64,000 nt of DNA from Sphingobium sufflavum (GCF_021403115.1 NZ_JAJSSH010000007.1:124001-188000); one strand, 5' to 3'. Shown: positions 51,816-61,518, counted from the stretch's first letter. A program made the numbers and translations. Notes: generated from the letters alone by a model not told the origin.

Positions 51816-52142
51816 TTGCCGCTTAGGCTCATTCTGGTTCCGATCGACATTTCTCAGGCGAAGAGGCCGGCGTTTGAGGCGTATGAAGCCCCGGCGCTCG
51901 CCTTACTCGGAAATCACGGCGCCACGCTCGTGGAGCGGCTGCGTTCGACGGATGAAAGACGTGCAGTGCATTGGCTGGACTTTCCCGACCTCGGATCTCT
52001 GGATGCGTTCCGCGCCGATCCGGCGCGCGCCGCGCTTCAGGATCTTTGGTTGCAATGTGGCGCTTCGTCCAGCCTCGGCGAGGTCCGGCGCGTGACGGGG
52101 CATAGCGGTTACGACGGCGTTACGGCGGCGGCTCAACGATAG
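51816..52142 (+). CDS. Hypothetical small protein, possible dimeric alpha/beta-barrel
   Basis: A 108-residue protein with pattern PLRLILVPIDISQ, FEAYEAPALALLGNHGATLV, WLDFPDLGSLDAFRADPA and LQDLW. This strand-helix-strand order resembles the DUF1330/ABM ferredoxin-like dimeric barrels, although I cannot name the family firmly. TTG 51816 is the only sensible start; CGGGA lies four bases upstream. It is divergent from the polysaccharide operon with 153 bases between, and the next gene is convergent. Confidence 0.5.
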   Translation: MPLRLILVPIDISQAKRPAFEAYEAPALALLGNHGATLVERLRSTDERRAVHWLDFPDLGSLDAFRADPARAALQDLWLQCGASSSLGEVRRVTGHSGYDGVTAAAQR

Positions 52143-52159
52143 CAGACCCTCCGCGCCCC

Positions 52160-52215
52160 ACCCTTCGTCATGGCGAGCGGAGCGAAGCCATCCACCAGGG
52201 CGCGCCGCTTATCTC
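52160..52215. repeat. Degenerate dispersed repeat
   Basis: CCCTTCGTCATGGCGAGCGG (52160 region) followed by AGCGAAGCCATCC is a degraded copy of the GTCATTGCGAGCG palindrome. It sits between the stops of two convergent genes. Confidence 0.45.
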
Positions 52216-52228
52216 CGGCACCCGCCCC

Positions 52229-52978
52229 TCAAACCAGCGCGCTCACCAGCAGCTTGCCGCCCAGCAGCACCATCAGCGCATAGATCAGCCGATAGAAATT
52301 TGCCCCGTCGACCCGCCGCACCAACTTCACACCCGCCAGCGTCGACAGGAAAGCGACCGGCATCAGCACCAGCGACGCCTTCAGCGACGCGGGCGTGAAC
52401 TGGCCCAGCGCATAATAGGTTGGCACCTTGATCCAGTTCATCACCGCAAAGGCGATGGCGCTGGTCCCCACCAGCGTATCGCGCGGCAGACGGCGGGGCA
52501 GCACCCACATCTGAAACGGCGGTGCGCCCGCATGGGCGATCTGGCTGGCAAAACCGGACACGGTGCCCAGCAACGTGCCGATCCACTTGGGCGAATTGGA
52601 CGGCAGCACGACCGCCCCGTCCCGCTCCGCCCACAATCTGTGCAAGCCAAACAGTATGGAGATAGCGCCCAGCGTGCCCAAAATCGCGGATTCCGAAACG
52701 GCGGTGGAGTAGAGATAACCCAGCGCCACGCCCAGGATCATGCCCGGCATCATCACCACCATCACCGTCCGGTCCCAGCTATGCCGGAACGCCCACACGC
52801 CCACCGCATCCTGCGCGATCAGGATGGGCAGCAGGATGGCGGCGGCGTGCAGCGGGTCGATCCCCATCGCCATGATCGGCATGGACAGCGCGCCGATCCC
52901 CGAAAAACCGCCCTTCGCGAGGCCGGAGAGGATGACGGCGACGATGGCGCACAGATAATAGAGGACAGGGTCGGTCAC
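52229..52978 (-). CDS. TauE/SafE family sulfite/anion permease
   Basis: A 249-residue inner-membrane protein with about eight helices. The two inverted family repeats are visible: AIVAVILSGLAKGGFSGIG with the Lys-Gly-Gly-Phe motif and GTVSGFASQIAHAGAPPFQM. The substrate may be sulfite, taurine-derived sulfonates or another organic anion. GTG 52978 is chosen, since upstream codons to 53299 encode Arg/Ser-rich sequence with no membrane character. No sulfur genes lie next to it. Confidence 0.85.
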   Translation of the reverse strand: MTDPVLYYLCAIVAVILSGLAKGGFSGIGALSMPIMAMGIDPLHAAAILLPILIAQDAVGVWAFRHSWDRTVMVVMMPGMILGVALGYLYSTAVSESAILGTLGAISILFGLHRLWAERDGAVVLPSNSPKWIGTLLGTVSGFASQIAHAGAPPFQMWVLPRRLPRDTLVGTSAIAFAVMNWIKVPTYYALGQFTPASLKASLVLMPVAFLSTLAGVKLVRRVDGANFYRLIYALMVLLGGKLLVSALV

Positions 52979-53833
52979 GGCATCCGTTTCGTCGAGAGGC
53001 CCCTGCCCATAGGCCGCCCCGCCCCGGATCGCCATCGGAGTATTGCGACCGCGCGACAGGAGGCTCGCCGCGCCCCTGCGCCCGGCGGCGGCTCGCGCAT
53101 AGAGGGTGGAGGTGCGCGCGGCGCTGGCGACGCTGGGACGATGGGACGCTGGGACGCTGCGACGGTGGGCCGGGACAGGGGGACGAGCGACAGGAGTCGA
53201 ACACAGCATGGCTATGGCGCAAACGACCAAAGCATCGACACAGTACAGGACTGCCTCTGCAAAGCCGGAAACAGGCGGCCAGTAAAAAAACCGCGGCAAT
53301 CGCCCCGATGCGATCGGATCACGACCGGCCCCGGACTATCGCCCCATTGCGCCGCTTGACAAAAAAGGCCCGGCAGTTGCCTGCCGGGTCAGAGAAAGGC
53401 TGTGTTCGACTCAGCCCTTCGGGTCGCCGAGTCTTAATACACCCTGAGTCGAAGCAAACTCAATACGTCACATAATGGGAACAACTTATCCCATGTTAAA
53501 CCTGTCCCGTAACTGCGTCATTGTGCCTATTGTTGGAGAGGTGCTATTAATTCGGTGCTGGGTCGGAAACGAGATTCAAGTCAGAGCCTCATCGGGTCGC
53601 ACCGCTGGCCCAGCAACTTTTTTCAGGACGATCCGGCACGCTGTCATGGCACGGTCTTGACTTGCCTGGCGTCGTCCGCAGCCCGCTATCCTCCACGATG
53701 CCCGCCCCGACTGCTCATGGCGTCGTCGGCGCCGTGCGGTTCCATTGCCCCGATACAGCCAGCCGGAAATATGTTCACACCCGTGAACCGCCCTTCCCGT
53801 TCATATCTCGGCCCCTCCTGCACTATCCCGGCG
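52979..53833. other. Long intergenic region with tandem repeat and RNA-like structure
   Basis: This gap of 855 bases between two minus-strand genes holds a GGGACGCT/GGGACGAT minisatellite near 53126-53166, a strong minus-strand terminator and stem cluster at 53361-53494, and a stretch from about 53400 to 53580 that is richer in A and T than the surroundings. A 61-codon plus-strand frame at 53475 lacks a ribosome site. I find no supported protein gene. Confidence 0.6.
53361..53494 (-). ncRNA. Candidate structured small RNA with Rho-independent terminator
   Basis: Read on the minus strand the segment has three stems. First, ATGGGA/TCCCAT (plus 53475-53480 and 53489-53494). Second, a perfect 10-base stem TTCGACTCAG/CTGAGTCGAA (plus 53405-53414 and 53444-53453) enclosing a CCCGAAGGG mini-hairpin. 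Third, CCCGGCAG/CTGCCGGG (plus 53369-53376 and 53381-53388) followed by six T residues (complement of 53361-53366). A short frame with GVLRLGDPKG and a stop lies inside the second stem. I do not recognise a known RNA family; a leader or attenuator is the alternative. No promoter was proved. Confidence 0.5.
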
Positions 53834-56188
53834 TCAGGCCGCCCGCACGAACAGGCGGCGCACATCCTCGGTCCGCATGGCCCGTCCGATATAATAGCCC
53901 TGGATGCGCAGGCAGCCGCTGCGCCGGACCATCTCCAGCTCCTGCTCCGTCTCCACCCCTTCCGCGACCGTCGCGATGCCCAGGCTGGTGGCCAGCGCCA
54001 CCACCGCGTTGATGATCGCGACGGACTCCACCCTGCCCGCCGATGCGCCCGCCACGAAACTGCGGTCGATCTTGATCGTGCGGAACCGGGTGCTGGACAG
54101 GTAACCGAAGGAGGAATAGCCGGTCCCGAAATCGTCGAGCGCCAGGCCGATGCCCAGCGCGCCGATCTGCTCCAGCCGCTTCACCGCGTCGCTCCCCTCG
54201 CGCAGGAAGATGCTTTCGGTGACTTCCAGCTCCAGCCGCTCCGGCTCCAGCCCGGTCGACGCCAGCACCGCCTTGAGCGTGGCGATGATGCCGGGGTCGG
54301 AGAGCTGCTCCGGCGACAGGTTGACCGACAGGCCGACCATGGCTGGCCAGCGCGTCGCCTCCGCGCAGGCCGTCTCCAATATCCACGCGCCGAGCGGCAC
54401 CATCAGCCGCGCCTCTTCCGCCAGCCGGATGAACTTGGCGGGCGGCACCTCGCCAAATTCGGGATGGTGCCAGCGGACCAGCGATTCGAAACTGTACAGT
54501 TCGCCCGTCTGGCAATCGACCACCGGCTGATATTCCAGCCGCAGCTCGCCATTCTCTATCGCGCCGCGCAGCGCCATCTCCATCTTGCGGCGCACCTCCA
54601 CATCGGCGTGAAGGGTGGCGACATAGGCGAAATGGCGACCGCCGCCCTCCTCCTTGGCGCGATACATGGCCAGGTCCGCGCTGCGCACCAGCGTGTCGAC
54701 TGTGCGCCCGTCGCGCGGCCCGGTGGCGGACCCGATGCTGGCGCCCACGAACAGCACATGCTGCTCCACCTCATAGGGTTGGGACAGGCGGGCGATGATC
54801 GCGTCGGACAGCCGTTCGACATGGCTGGCCCCGCCCTGGTCAGGGAGCAGTTCCGGCACGATGACCGCGAATTCGTCGCCGCCCAGCCGCCCGGCGATCG
54901 CCCCCTCGGCGCACACGCCGCGCAGCCGCTCCGCCACCTGCGCCAGCAGCAGGTCGCCGATATGATGGCCCAGCGTGTCGTTGATCGCCTTGAACCGGTC
55001 GAGGTCGATCATCAGGAAGGCGCTGCGGATGGTCCACTTCCCCATCGCCTCCACCACCCGGCCCAGTTCCTCGGTCAGGTGCAGCCGGTTGGGCAATTGG
55101 GTCAGCGGGTCGTACATGGCCAGTTGCGTGATGCGCTCGGCGGTTTCCCGCTCCGCCGTCACGTCCGACCCGACGCCGCGAAAGCCGGTGAACGCGCCCC
55201 GATCGTCCTGCCGGGGCGATGCGGACAAGCGCCACCAGCGGCGCACGCCCTCCACCTCGACCGGCAGCACCAGGTCGGTGAACGGCTCGCGCGCCTTCAG
55301 CCGGGCGGCCAGCGTGTGGAGCGCCGGGTGAAAATCACCCCCCTGCCAGGCGGACCCGGCCAGTATCTCCAGCACCGACTTGCCCTCTATGTCGGCGACC
55401 GCAATCCCGGTCATCCGCGCGAAATGCGGCGTCACGCCGGTCAGGCGGCGCGCGGTGTCGGTCTGCCACAGCCAGTCGGTGCGCGATTCGTCATGCTCGC
55501 CCAGCAACATGCGGACGGTTTCCTGCTTCTCCGCCAGTTGCGCGGACGTCGCGATGTCGCGCCCGAACATGCGCCCCTGCCGCAACGCGGCCAACAGCAT
55601 CAGCAGGCCGAAACTGGCGACGGTCAGGGCCAGCCCGCCATTGCCCGCGCGATACATCATCTGCATGCTGCCGCCGCTGACCACCAGCAGGAAGAACAGC
55701 GCGGACAGCGGCGTGGGATAGAAGCCCATGGCGACCGCCGCGATCAGGCAACTGGTCATGGTCCACAGCGACGCGACCTCGATCAGCCCGCCGGGCGACA
55801 CCAGCACCATCATCGGCCCGACCCAGATCAGGCCCTGCGCCGCCAGCCCGCCCGCGTGCCGCCACAGATCCTTGCGCGACAGCGCCTCATAATCCTGCGC
55901 GCACCGCCGGCGATACGCCTGAAAGGGCAGCGCAATGCTGGTCAGCGCGGCCAGCGCCCACAGCGCCAGCAGGCCCGGCGAGGCCAGATGCCAGGAGGTC
56001 AGCAGCACGAAGGCGACGCTCATGATGCCCAGCACCACCCGCATCGCCAGCATCCGGTCCACCGCCCGGAACTGCGCGCCAATATAGCGTTCCGCCGTCG
56101 CGGCGGGCAGGCGGGTCAGCCCCATCAGCGCCGCCAGCGAAGGCGCGCTCGTTGCGGTGTCATCCCTTGGGGTCGCTTGCTGAGTCAC
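53834..56188 (-). CDS. Membrane PAS-GGDEF-EAL protein (bifunctional c-di-GMP enzyme)
   Basis: A 784-residue protein. Residues about 45-205 are membrane helices, followed by a PAS domain (RTDWLWQTDTARRLTGV, VLEILAGSAW), a GGDEF domain with intact GRLGGDEFAV, and an EAL domain. The EAL motif reads FESLVRW, with NLSPEQL, LDDFGTGYSS, IKIDRSFV and AEGVET all present, so phosphodiesterase activity is likely. No RxxD inhibitory site precedes GGDEF. It could both make and degrade c-di-GMP and so link to the nearby polysaccharide operon. Upstream repeats occupy 56189-56667. Confidence 0.92.
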   Translation of the reverse strand: MTQQATPRDDTATSAPSLAALMGLTRLPAATAERYIGAQFRAVDRMLAMRVVLGIMSVAFVLLTSWHLASPGLLALWALAALTSIALPFQAYRRRCAQDYEALSRKDLWRHAGGLAAQGLIWVGPMMVLVSPGGLIEVASLWTMTSCLIAAVAMGFYPTPLSALFFLLVVSGGSMQMMYRAGNGGLALTVASFGLLMLLAALRQGRMFGRDIATSAQLAEKQETVRMLLGEHDESRTDWLWQTDTARRLTGVTPHFARMTGIAVADIEGKSVLEILAGSAWQGGDFHPALHTLAARLKAREPFTDLVLPVEVEGVRRWWRLSASPRQDDRGAFTGFRGVGSDVTAERETAERITQLAMYDPLTQLPNRLHLTEELGRVVEAMGKWTIRSAFLMIDLDRFKAINDTLGHHIGDLLLAQVAERLRGVCAEGAIAGRLGGDEFAVIVPELLPDQGGASHVERLSDAIIARLSQPYEVEQHVLFVGASIGSATGPRDGRTVDTLVRSADLAMYRAKEEGGGRHFAYVATLHADVEVRRKMEMALRGAIENGELRLEYQPVVDCQTGELYSFESLVRWHHPEFGEVPPAKFIRLAEEARLMVPLGAWILETACAEATRWPAMVGLSVNLSPEQLSDPGIIATLKAVLASTGLEPERLELEVTESIFLREGSDAVKRLEQIGALGIGLALDDFGTGYSSFGYLSSTRFRTIKIDRSFVAGASAGRVESVAIINAVVALATSLGIATVAEGVETEQELEMVRRSGCLRIQGYYIGRAMRTEDVRRLFVRAA

Positions 56189-56472
56189 CCCGCCTGCCTA
56201 GCGGATTAAGGTTAGCAAGCCGTAACTCCGGCAAAATGGCGGCGAGGAGCGTGCGCGCCTCCCACCGGCCGCGTGCCGACTGTGCCTTGCCATACCAGGG
56301 CGGCGTCAACACATCGGCCTGGAGCGTGACGACTTTCCCTGAACCGTCATTGCGAGGTGGGGCAATCTAACGTCATCACACTCTGGCGCATCTGGCGACG
56401 TCCCGAATATCCCCACCTCGTTACCCGAACCTGATCGGCAATTATCCCCTGCGGACATGCAGAGTAGAAATA

Positions 56473-56505
56473 CCGTTCGCCCTGAGCTTGTCGAAGGACG
56501 AACGG
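56473..56505. repeat. CCGTTCG-type dispersed hairpin
   Basis: CCGTTCG (56473-56479) pairs with CGAACGG (56499-56505) around CCCTGAGCTTGTCGAAGGA. This is the typical sphingomonad form of the repeat; a decayed copy lies near 33896. Confidence 0.8.
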
Positions 56506-56591
56506 GAAGGAGTTACACGCTCAAGCGGGATCATTGCCGACCTGATCCGGGGTTCCGCGTGTTGAGGCGAGGGCGGAACGGAAAGGATCAA

Positions 56592-56622
56592 GCGTCATCC
56601 CGGATCAAGTCCGGGATGACGC
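56592..56622. repeat. GTCATCCCGGA palindrome
   Basis: GCGTCATCCCGGA (56592-56604), TCAAG, TCCGGGATGACGC (56610-56622) is a perfect 13-bp inverted repeat, a dispersed element in alphaproteobacteria. It may also end transcripts. Confidence 0.85.
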
Positions 56623-56667
56623 GGCACGATAGGGTCGATCCGGCCCCGGCCCCTCACGCCCGGCCCC

Positions 56668-58104
56668 TCACGCCCCGGCGACACCATCCTCATGCACCAT
56701 CCAGTGGACGAAGCGGTGCAGCGCATACATGGCGTCATGCGGGTTGCCGATGGTGCTCGGCCCGGCCTCGCCCAGATGCACGATCCGCTGCGCCCCGCCG
56801 CTGGCCAGACGATCGCGATAGTCGGGCATCCGGTCGAACGGATAGAAACCCACCGTCTGCGTCGCGACGTTGATATATTTCACCGCATCGTCGAGGCTGT
56901 CGACCCGCACCACATTGGCGGTCTTGTTGATCGGGTGGAAATCGACCGGCTCGTCGGAGCGGATGACGACGCCCTTGCCGTCGGGCTTGCCCCAGACGCC
57001 ATAGTCGTCATCCATCATCATCATCATTTCGATCTGCTCTTTCAGCTCCATGTCGCAGGCGCGCACGTCGCCGGACGCCGCCGCCCGCTCCGCGATCCGC
57101 TTGTGCAGCCGCTCGGAAAAGCGGTCGACCTGCTCCTGCGTCCCTTCCACGAACTGGAAGCGGCTGGCGACGCACGCCTCCTGATTCAGGGTCATCACGT
57201 CGTTGGACGCAAGGTCGGCCGCCAGATCGAGGGCCTCCTCACTGTCAAAGGCTTCCTTGCCGACCATGGAAATGCTGGTCTTGGGGTCGAAGGAGACGAG
57301 TTGCAGGCCGGGGCCGACATATTTGACAAGGTTGTTGATCGCGTCGCCGCCGCCCCAGCCGACGATGCGGTCGAAATATTGCGGGCGGAACAGGATCGGT
57401 TCGACCGTCGTGTCCCCACCGCGCCAGTATACGGCGGACATCGACTTCACGATGGGATGCTCCGGGTCGATCTCCGCCATGGTGCGCAGGATGGCGACGG
57501 TGGTGAACGGGTCGCTTGACGACATTTTGAACAGGTTGATGCCCTTGACCAGCGCGCCCTGCGCGATGGACTTGACCGCGACGCCCGGCGAATTGCCCGG
57601 CAGGACGTGGATCAGGCGCGGGGCAAAGGCGCGCACGAAGCTCTTGCGGCCGGTGAAGTCGCTCTTGGGCACCCATCCGTCCAGCGCGGCGGGATCGGGG
57701 AAATTCTGCTCCACCTCCGCCATCAGCTTGCGCTTGTCGAGGTACAGGCTGGCGTACATCGCCTGATTGGCGACCACGTCGCGCGGCAGGATGTGCGTGC
57801 GGCACATGCGGTCGATGCAGTCCTGGAAAATCGCGTTTTTCGGGTCACGGATGCGCTCGCCCGTCTCGACCAGAAAGTCGATGACCTCTGACAAGGGCAC
57901 GTTCAGCAGCGGCGGCACCTCCGTGCGCGGGTGGACGGCGGCGTTCAGGTCGATCGTCGGCGTGGCGAAGCTGACGCCCAGGTCGCGCGACTTGTGGATC
58001 TGGTCACTGCCCTCGACCAGCTTGCCGCGCAGGAAGAAGGGCGCGGAGACGGTCGCCTCGACTGCGCTGGCGCCATCCTTGTTGCGTTCGATCACCGAGT
58101 TCAT
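56668..58104 (-). CDS. Acyl-CoA reductase, LuxC family
   Basis: A 478-residue protein of the LuxC acyl-CoA reductase family (PF05893, aldehyde-dehydrogenase-like fold). Visible blocks are HVLPGNSPGVAVKSIAQGAL, INLFKMSSSDPFTTVAIL, GGGDAINNLVKYVGP and the putative acyl-accepting Cys in LNQEACVASRFQFVEG. Homologues reduce fatty acyl groups to aldehydes; in luminous bacteria LuxC works with LuxD and LuxE, but neither is adjacent here. It probably serves lipid or aldehyde metabolism unrelated to light. The 290-base upstream gap holds no gene. Confidence 0.8.
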   Translation of the reverse strand: MNSVIERNKDGASAVEATVSAPFFLRGKLVEGSDQIHKSRDLGVSFATPTIDLNAAVHPRTEVPPLLNVPLSEVIDFLVETGERIRDPKNAIFQDCIDRMCRTHILPRDVVANQAMYASLYLDKRKLMAEVEQNFPDPAALDGWVPKSDFTGRKSFVRAFAPRLIHVLPGNSPGVAVKSIAQGALVKGINLFKMSSSDPFTTVAILRTMAEIDPEHPIVKSMSAVYWRGGDTTVEPILFRPQYFDRIVGWGGGDAINNLVKYVGPGLQLVSFDPKTSISMVGKEAFDSEEALDLAADLASNDVMTLNQEACVASRFQFVEGTQEQVDRFSERLHKRIAERAAASGDVRACDMELKEQIEMMMMMDDDYGVWGKPDGKGVVIRSDEPVDFHPINKTANVVRVDSLDDAVKYINVATQTVGFYPFDRMPDYRDRLASGGAQRIVHLGEAGPSTIGNPHDAMYALHRFVHWMVHEDGVAGA

Positions 58105-58394
58105 GCCACACCTCTCTTATGCTTTGTCGTTGCTCGTGTCTTGTCGTTACGTTTGCGTTGTCGCTGCCACGTCGGGGCCACACCGGATCCCAATAACGAA
58201 ACTACAACGTATCATTATTCCCAAAATGCGAGTCGGGCAAGAGGAAATCGGCCGTCCCCTCTCCTCCCCCCCGCCCCCTCCGTTTCAAAACACCCGTTTG
58301 GTTGGTCATGTCGAAAAGGCAGGTCTCCCCGGACGCACGCAAAACCACCGCCCGGCAACCCGCCGGACGGTGTCCGCCCATCCTCGCGATCACT

Positions 58395-58997
58395 CTATTC
58401 CTGCGGCAGCAAGGCCCGCACCGGCGCGAAGCTTCGCCGGTGGAGAGGGGTCGGTCCATGCGCCTTCAGCGCCGCCATATGCACCGCCGATCCATAGCCC
58501 TTGTTCGACGCCCAGCCATATTGGGGATACTCCACCGCCGCCGCCAGCATCATCCGGTCCCGCGCCTCCTTGGCCAGGATGGACGCGGCGGAGATACAGC
58601 CATGCAGCGCATCGCCTCCCACCACCGCCGTCGCGGGCCAGCGCCATTTCGGCAGGCGATTGCCATCCACAAGCACATGCCCCGGCACACAGCCCTGGCC
58701 TTCGCACAGCGCCTCCACCGCGCGGGTCATCGCCAGCATCGTCGCCTGCAATATGTTAAAGCTGTCGATCTCCTCGACGCTGGCAATCCCGATGCCATAG
58801 CGACAGGACGCCAGTATCTGCGCCTCCAGCACCGCCCGCCGCGCCGCGCTCAGTTTCTTGCTGTCGTCCAGCCCCGCGATCCCGTCCGGGCACAGGATCA
58901 CCGCCGCCGCGACCACCGGACCCGCCAACGGTCCGCGCCCCGCCTCGTCCACGCCCGCGACAGGACCGGCCAGCAGGCTGGTGTCAACGGCCGCCAT
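58395..58997 (-). CDS. rnhB: Ribonuclease HII
   Basis: A 200-residue RNase HII that cuts the RNA strand of RNA-DNA hybrids and removes misincorporated ribonucleotides. Catalytic residues appear in [13 protein letters not shown] (Asp, Glu) and in HVLVDGN (Asp); [16 protein letters not shown] supplies the last conserved Asp region, and [11 protein letters not shown] is a family block. The start (58997) lies inside thiD by 14 bases, so the genes are coupled. The upstream extension to 59252 is antisense of thiD and rejected. Confidence 0.93.
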   Translation of the reverse strand: MAAVDTSLLAGPVAGVDEAGRGPLAGPVVAAAVILCPDGIAGLDDSKKLSAARRAVLEAQILASCRYGIGIASVEEIDSFNILQATMLAMTRAVEALCEGQGCVPGHVLVDGNRLPKWRWPATAVVGGDALHGCISAASILAKEARDRMMLAAAVEYPQYGWASNKGYGSAVHMAALKAHGPTPLHRRSFAPVRALLPQE

Positions 58998-59883
58998 GAA
59001 ACCCCGCGTCCCCGGCATAGCGCGCCGCATGGGCCGCCGCGTCGAAGCCGTCGCCATCGCGCGCGGCGAGCAGGTGATAAAAGGGCACCGTGCCCAGCGC
59101 ATGCCCCATCGGCCCATGCCCCCCACCCAGCCCCGGCGCCGCCGCGAGAGCCGCCGCGACAAAGGCCTCGGCCCGACCGACCGCAGCGTCCAGCGTCGCG
59201 CCCTGTCCCAGCCCGGTCGCGATGGCGCTGGCCAGCGTGCATCCCGTACCATGACTATGCCGCGTTTCGATCCGGGGGTTGGTGAAGGTGATGACGGCCT
59301 GCGGTGTCACCAGCAGATCGCGAATGACCCCCTCATCCCCTGCCGATGGCAGATGACCGCCCTTGGCCAGAATGGCGCTCCCATGCTCTTTCATTAGGTG
59401 GCGCGCGGCCACTTCCATATCCTCGGCGCTCGCCACCGCCACGCCGCCCAGCGCCGCCAGTTCCGGCAGGTTCGGCGTCACCAGCGTCGCAAGGCCCATC
59501 AGCGCCCGGAAGGCCGCGATCGTCCCCTCGTCCGCCAGAACCGATCCGCTGGTCGCGACCATCACCGGGTCGAAGACGATAGGCACGCCGTCCAGCCGCG
59601 CCAACCGCTCCGCCACCTCAGTCGCCGTCACCGCCGACCCGATCATGCCGATCTTCACGGCATCCACGCCAATGTCACCGACCACGCTGTCGATCTGCGC
59701 CAGTACCATGTCCGGCGGCACGGCATGCACCGCCTGCACGCCCAGCGTATTTTGCGCGGTGATGGCGGTGATGGCGGTCATCGCATGACCGCCCAGCATG
59801 GTGACGGCCTTGATGTCCGCCTGAATCCCCGCGCCACCGCCCGAATCCGAACCGGCGATGATGAGTATCCGCGCGGTGCTCAT
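58984..59883 (-). CDS. thiD: Hydroxymethylpyrimidine kinase / phosphomethylpyrimidine kinase
   Basis: A 299-residue ribokinase-fold enzyme that phosphorylates HMP twice for thiamin synthesis. The N-terminal [31 protein letters not shown] and the anion-hole block [13 protein letters not shown] with the catalytic Asp-Cys-x-Gly-like turn are diagnostic. It is longer than most because of a C-terminal Gly/His/Ala tail ([16 protein letters not shown]). Its start overlaps the DUF1272 stop by four bases, so translation is coupled. Confidence 0.93.
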   Translation of the reverse strand: MSTARILIIAGSDSGGGAGIQADIKAVTMLGGHAMTAITAITAQNTLGVQAVHAVPPDMVLAQIDSVVGDIGVDAVKIGMIGSAVTATEVAERLARLDGVPIVFDPVMVATSGSVLADEGTIAAFRALMGLATLVTPNLPELAALGGVAVASAEDMEVAARHLMKEHGSAILAKGGHLPSAGDEGVIRDLLVTPQAVITFTNPRIETRHSHGTGCTLASAIATGLGQGATLDAAVGRAEAFVAAALAAAPGLGGGHGPMGHALGTVPFYHLLAARDGDGFDAAAHAARYAGDAGFHGGR

Positions 59884-60104
59884 CCCCCGAACCGCCGCTC
59901 CGTCGATGCGGGCGCGCGCTTCAACGCCTCACCCGTCCGCGTCGGCCTGTCGAGCAGTTCGCCCCCGCAATTGGGGCAATGATCATCCAGTTGATCCGCA
60001 CAATCCGCGCAATAGGTGCATTCGAACGAACAAATGAACGCCCCGCCCGCCTGCGCCGGCAGGTCGCTGCCGCACCGTTCGCAATCGGGCCGCATCTCCA
60101 GCAT
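59880..60104 (-). CDS. DUF1272 zinc-ribbon protein
   Basis: A 74-residue DUF1272 protein with eight Cys arranged as two metal sites: PDCERCGSDLP, FICSFECTYCADCAD and HCPNCGGEL. It binds one or two zinc ions and has no known function. ATG 60104 shares a base with the glmM stop (TGATG), and its own stop overlaps the thiD start (ATGA). The longer frame to 60134 lies inside glmM and is rejected. Confidence 0.85.
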   Translation of the reverse strand: MLEMRPDCERCGSDLPAQAGGAFICSFECTYCADCADQLDDHCPNCGGELLDRPTRTGEALKRAPASTERRFGG

Positions 60105-61444
60105 CAGCCCGCAGCCTTCGCCACGCTGTCGCAAATACGATCCACCACGTCGCGCACCTGATCGGCGTTATCGCCTTCGGCCATGACGCGGATCACAGGC
60201 TCCGTACCGGAAGGTCGGATGACCAGCCGCCCGCTGCCGTTCAATTCCTTTTCCGCCTGCGCGATGACGCGCTGCACCTCGCTGTCATCCAGCGGCTTGC
60301 CGCCTGCAAAGCGCACATTCTTGAGCAATTGCGGCACCGCGTCGAAGCGATGCATCACCTCGCTTGCGGGCTTCCCCGCCTCCACCAGCGCGGCCAGCAC
60401 CTGCAACGCCGCGATGGTGCCATCGCCGGTCGTCGCATAGTCGGACAGGATCATATGCCCCGATTGCTCGCCGCCGACATTGAAACCGCCGCCGCGCATC
60501 CGCTCCAGAACATAGCGGTCGCCGACCTTGGTCCGCTCCAGCCCGATGCCCTGTCCGATCAACAGCCGTTCGAGGCCCAGGTTGGACATGACTGTCGCGA
60601 CCAGCCCGCCCCCCTTCAACTTGCCGATGCGTGCCCATTCCGTCGCAATCAGCGCCATGATTTGGTCGCCATCAACGATCTGGCCCTTTTCATCCACCAC
60701 GATCAGCCGATCCGCATCGCCGTCCAGCGCGATGCCGATGTCCGCACCCGACGCCACCACCGTCTCCTGCAACAGGCCCGGCGCGGTCGATCCGCAACCG
60801 TCGTTGATGTTCGTGCCATTGGGAGTCACGCCGATGGCCACCACATCCGCGCCCAGTTCCCACAGCGCTGACGGCGCGGTGTTATAGGCGGCGCCATTGG
60901 CGCAATCGATCACGATCCGCAGCCCGTCGAGTCGCAGGTGGGAGGGAAAGGTGGACTTGACCGCATGGATATAGCGGCCCTTCGCATCCTCGACCCGGCG
61001 GGCACGCCCGATCCCTGCCGATTCCGCCAGATCGACATCCGCGTCGATCAACGCCTCGATCTTCAGTTCATCCTCATCGGAAAGTTTGAAACCATCCGGC
61101 CCGAACAGCTTGATGCCATTATCATAATAGGGATTGTGGCTGGCGGAGATCATCACGCCCAGATCCGCCCGCATGCTGGGTGCCAGCATGCCCACGGCGG
61201 GCGTCGGTATCGGGCCGAACTGGACAACATCCATGCCCACGCTGGTGAACCCGGCGACCAGAGCATTCTCGATCATATAGCCGGACAGGCGAGTATCCTT
61301 GCCAATCACGACCCGGTGCCGATGGTCGCCGCGCAGGAAATGGCGACCCGCCGCCATGCCCACCCGCATCGCCATCGCCGCCGTCATCGGCGCCTTGTTG
61401 GTCCGCCCCCTGATACCGTCCGTTCCGAAAAAGCGCCTGCCCAT
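60104..61444 (-). CDS. glmM: Phosphoglucosamine mutase
   Basis: A 446-residue alpha-phosphohexomutase that converts glucosamine-6-P to glucosamine-1-P for UDP-GlcNAc and so wall and LPS synthesis. It begins [15 protein letters not shown]; the active Ser is in [14 protein letters not shown], the Mg loop in [13 protein letters not shown], the sugar loop in [13 protein letters not shown] and phosphate loop in [14 protein letters not shown]. It heads the tight set glmM-DUF1272-thiD-rnhB with overlaps at each junction. Confidence 0.96.
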   Translation of the reverse strand: MGRRFFGTDGIRGRTNKAPMTAAMAMRVGMAAGRHFLRGDHRHRVVIGKDTRLSGYMIENALVAGFTSVGMDVVQFGPIPTPAVGMLAPSMRADLGVMISASHNPYYDNGIKLFGPDGFKLSDEDELKIEALIDADVDLAESAGIGRARRVEDAKGRYIHAVKSTFPSHLRLDGLRIVIDCANGAAYNTAPSALWELGADVVAIGVTPNGTNINDGCGSTAPGLLQETVVASGADIGIALDGDADRLIVVDEKGQIVDGDQIMALIATEWARIGKLKGGGLVATVMSNLGLERLLIGQGIGLERTKVGDRYVLERMRGGGFNVGGEQSGHMILSDYATTGDGTIAALQVLAALVEAGKPASEVMHRFDAVPQLLKNVRFAGGKPLDDSEVQRVIAQAEKELNGSGRLVIRPSGTEPVIRVMAEGDNADQVRDVVDRICDSVAKAAG

Positions 61445-61518
61445 ATATCATCCTTGGAGAAGAAGTTCGTGCCTATAGCCGCATGCGGGGGCGCGTTGGA
61501 AGGTCCGCCGTCCTGCCG

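Larger units (their letters stand above)
56189..56667. other. Intergenic region with dispersed palindromes
   Basis: This gap of 479 bases between two minus-strand genes has no supported coding sequence. It holds three repeat-like elements: GTCATTGCGAGG near 56346, a CCGTTCG/CGAACGG hairpin at 56473-56505 and a 13-bp palindrome at 56592-56622. Confidence 0.65.

Noticed and set aside
53475-53660. 61-codon plus-strand frame in the RNA region
   Set aside because: No Shine-Dalgarno site, and it is antisense to the stem structures; composition is not protein-like at the C-terminal half.
53555-56209. 884-codon plus-strand open frame
   Set aside because: Antisense of the GGDEF-EAL gene, which shows intact catalytic motifs on the other strand.
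58302-59285. 327-codon plus-strand frame
   Set aside because: Opposite rnhB and thiD, His/Arg/Pro-rich, with no recognisable domain.
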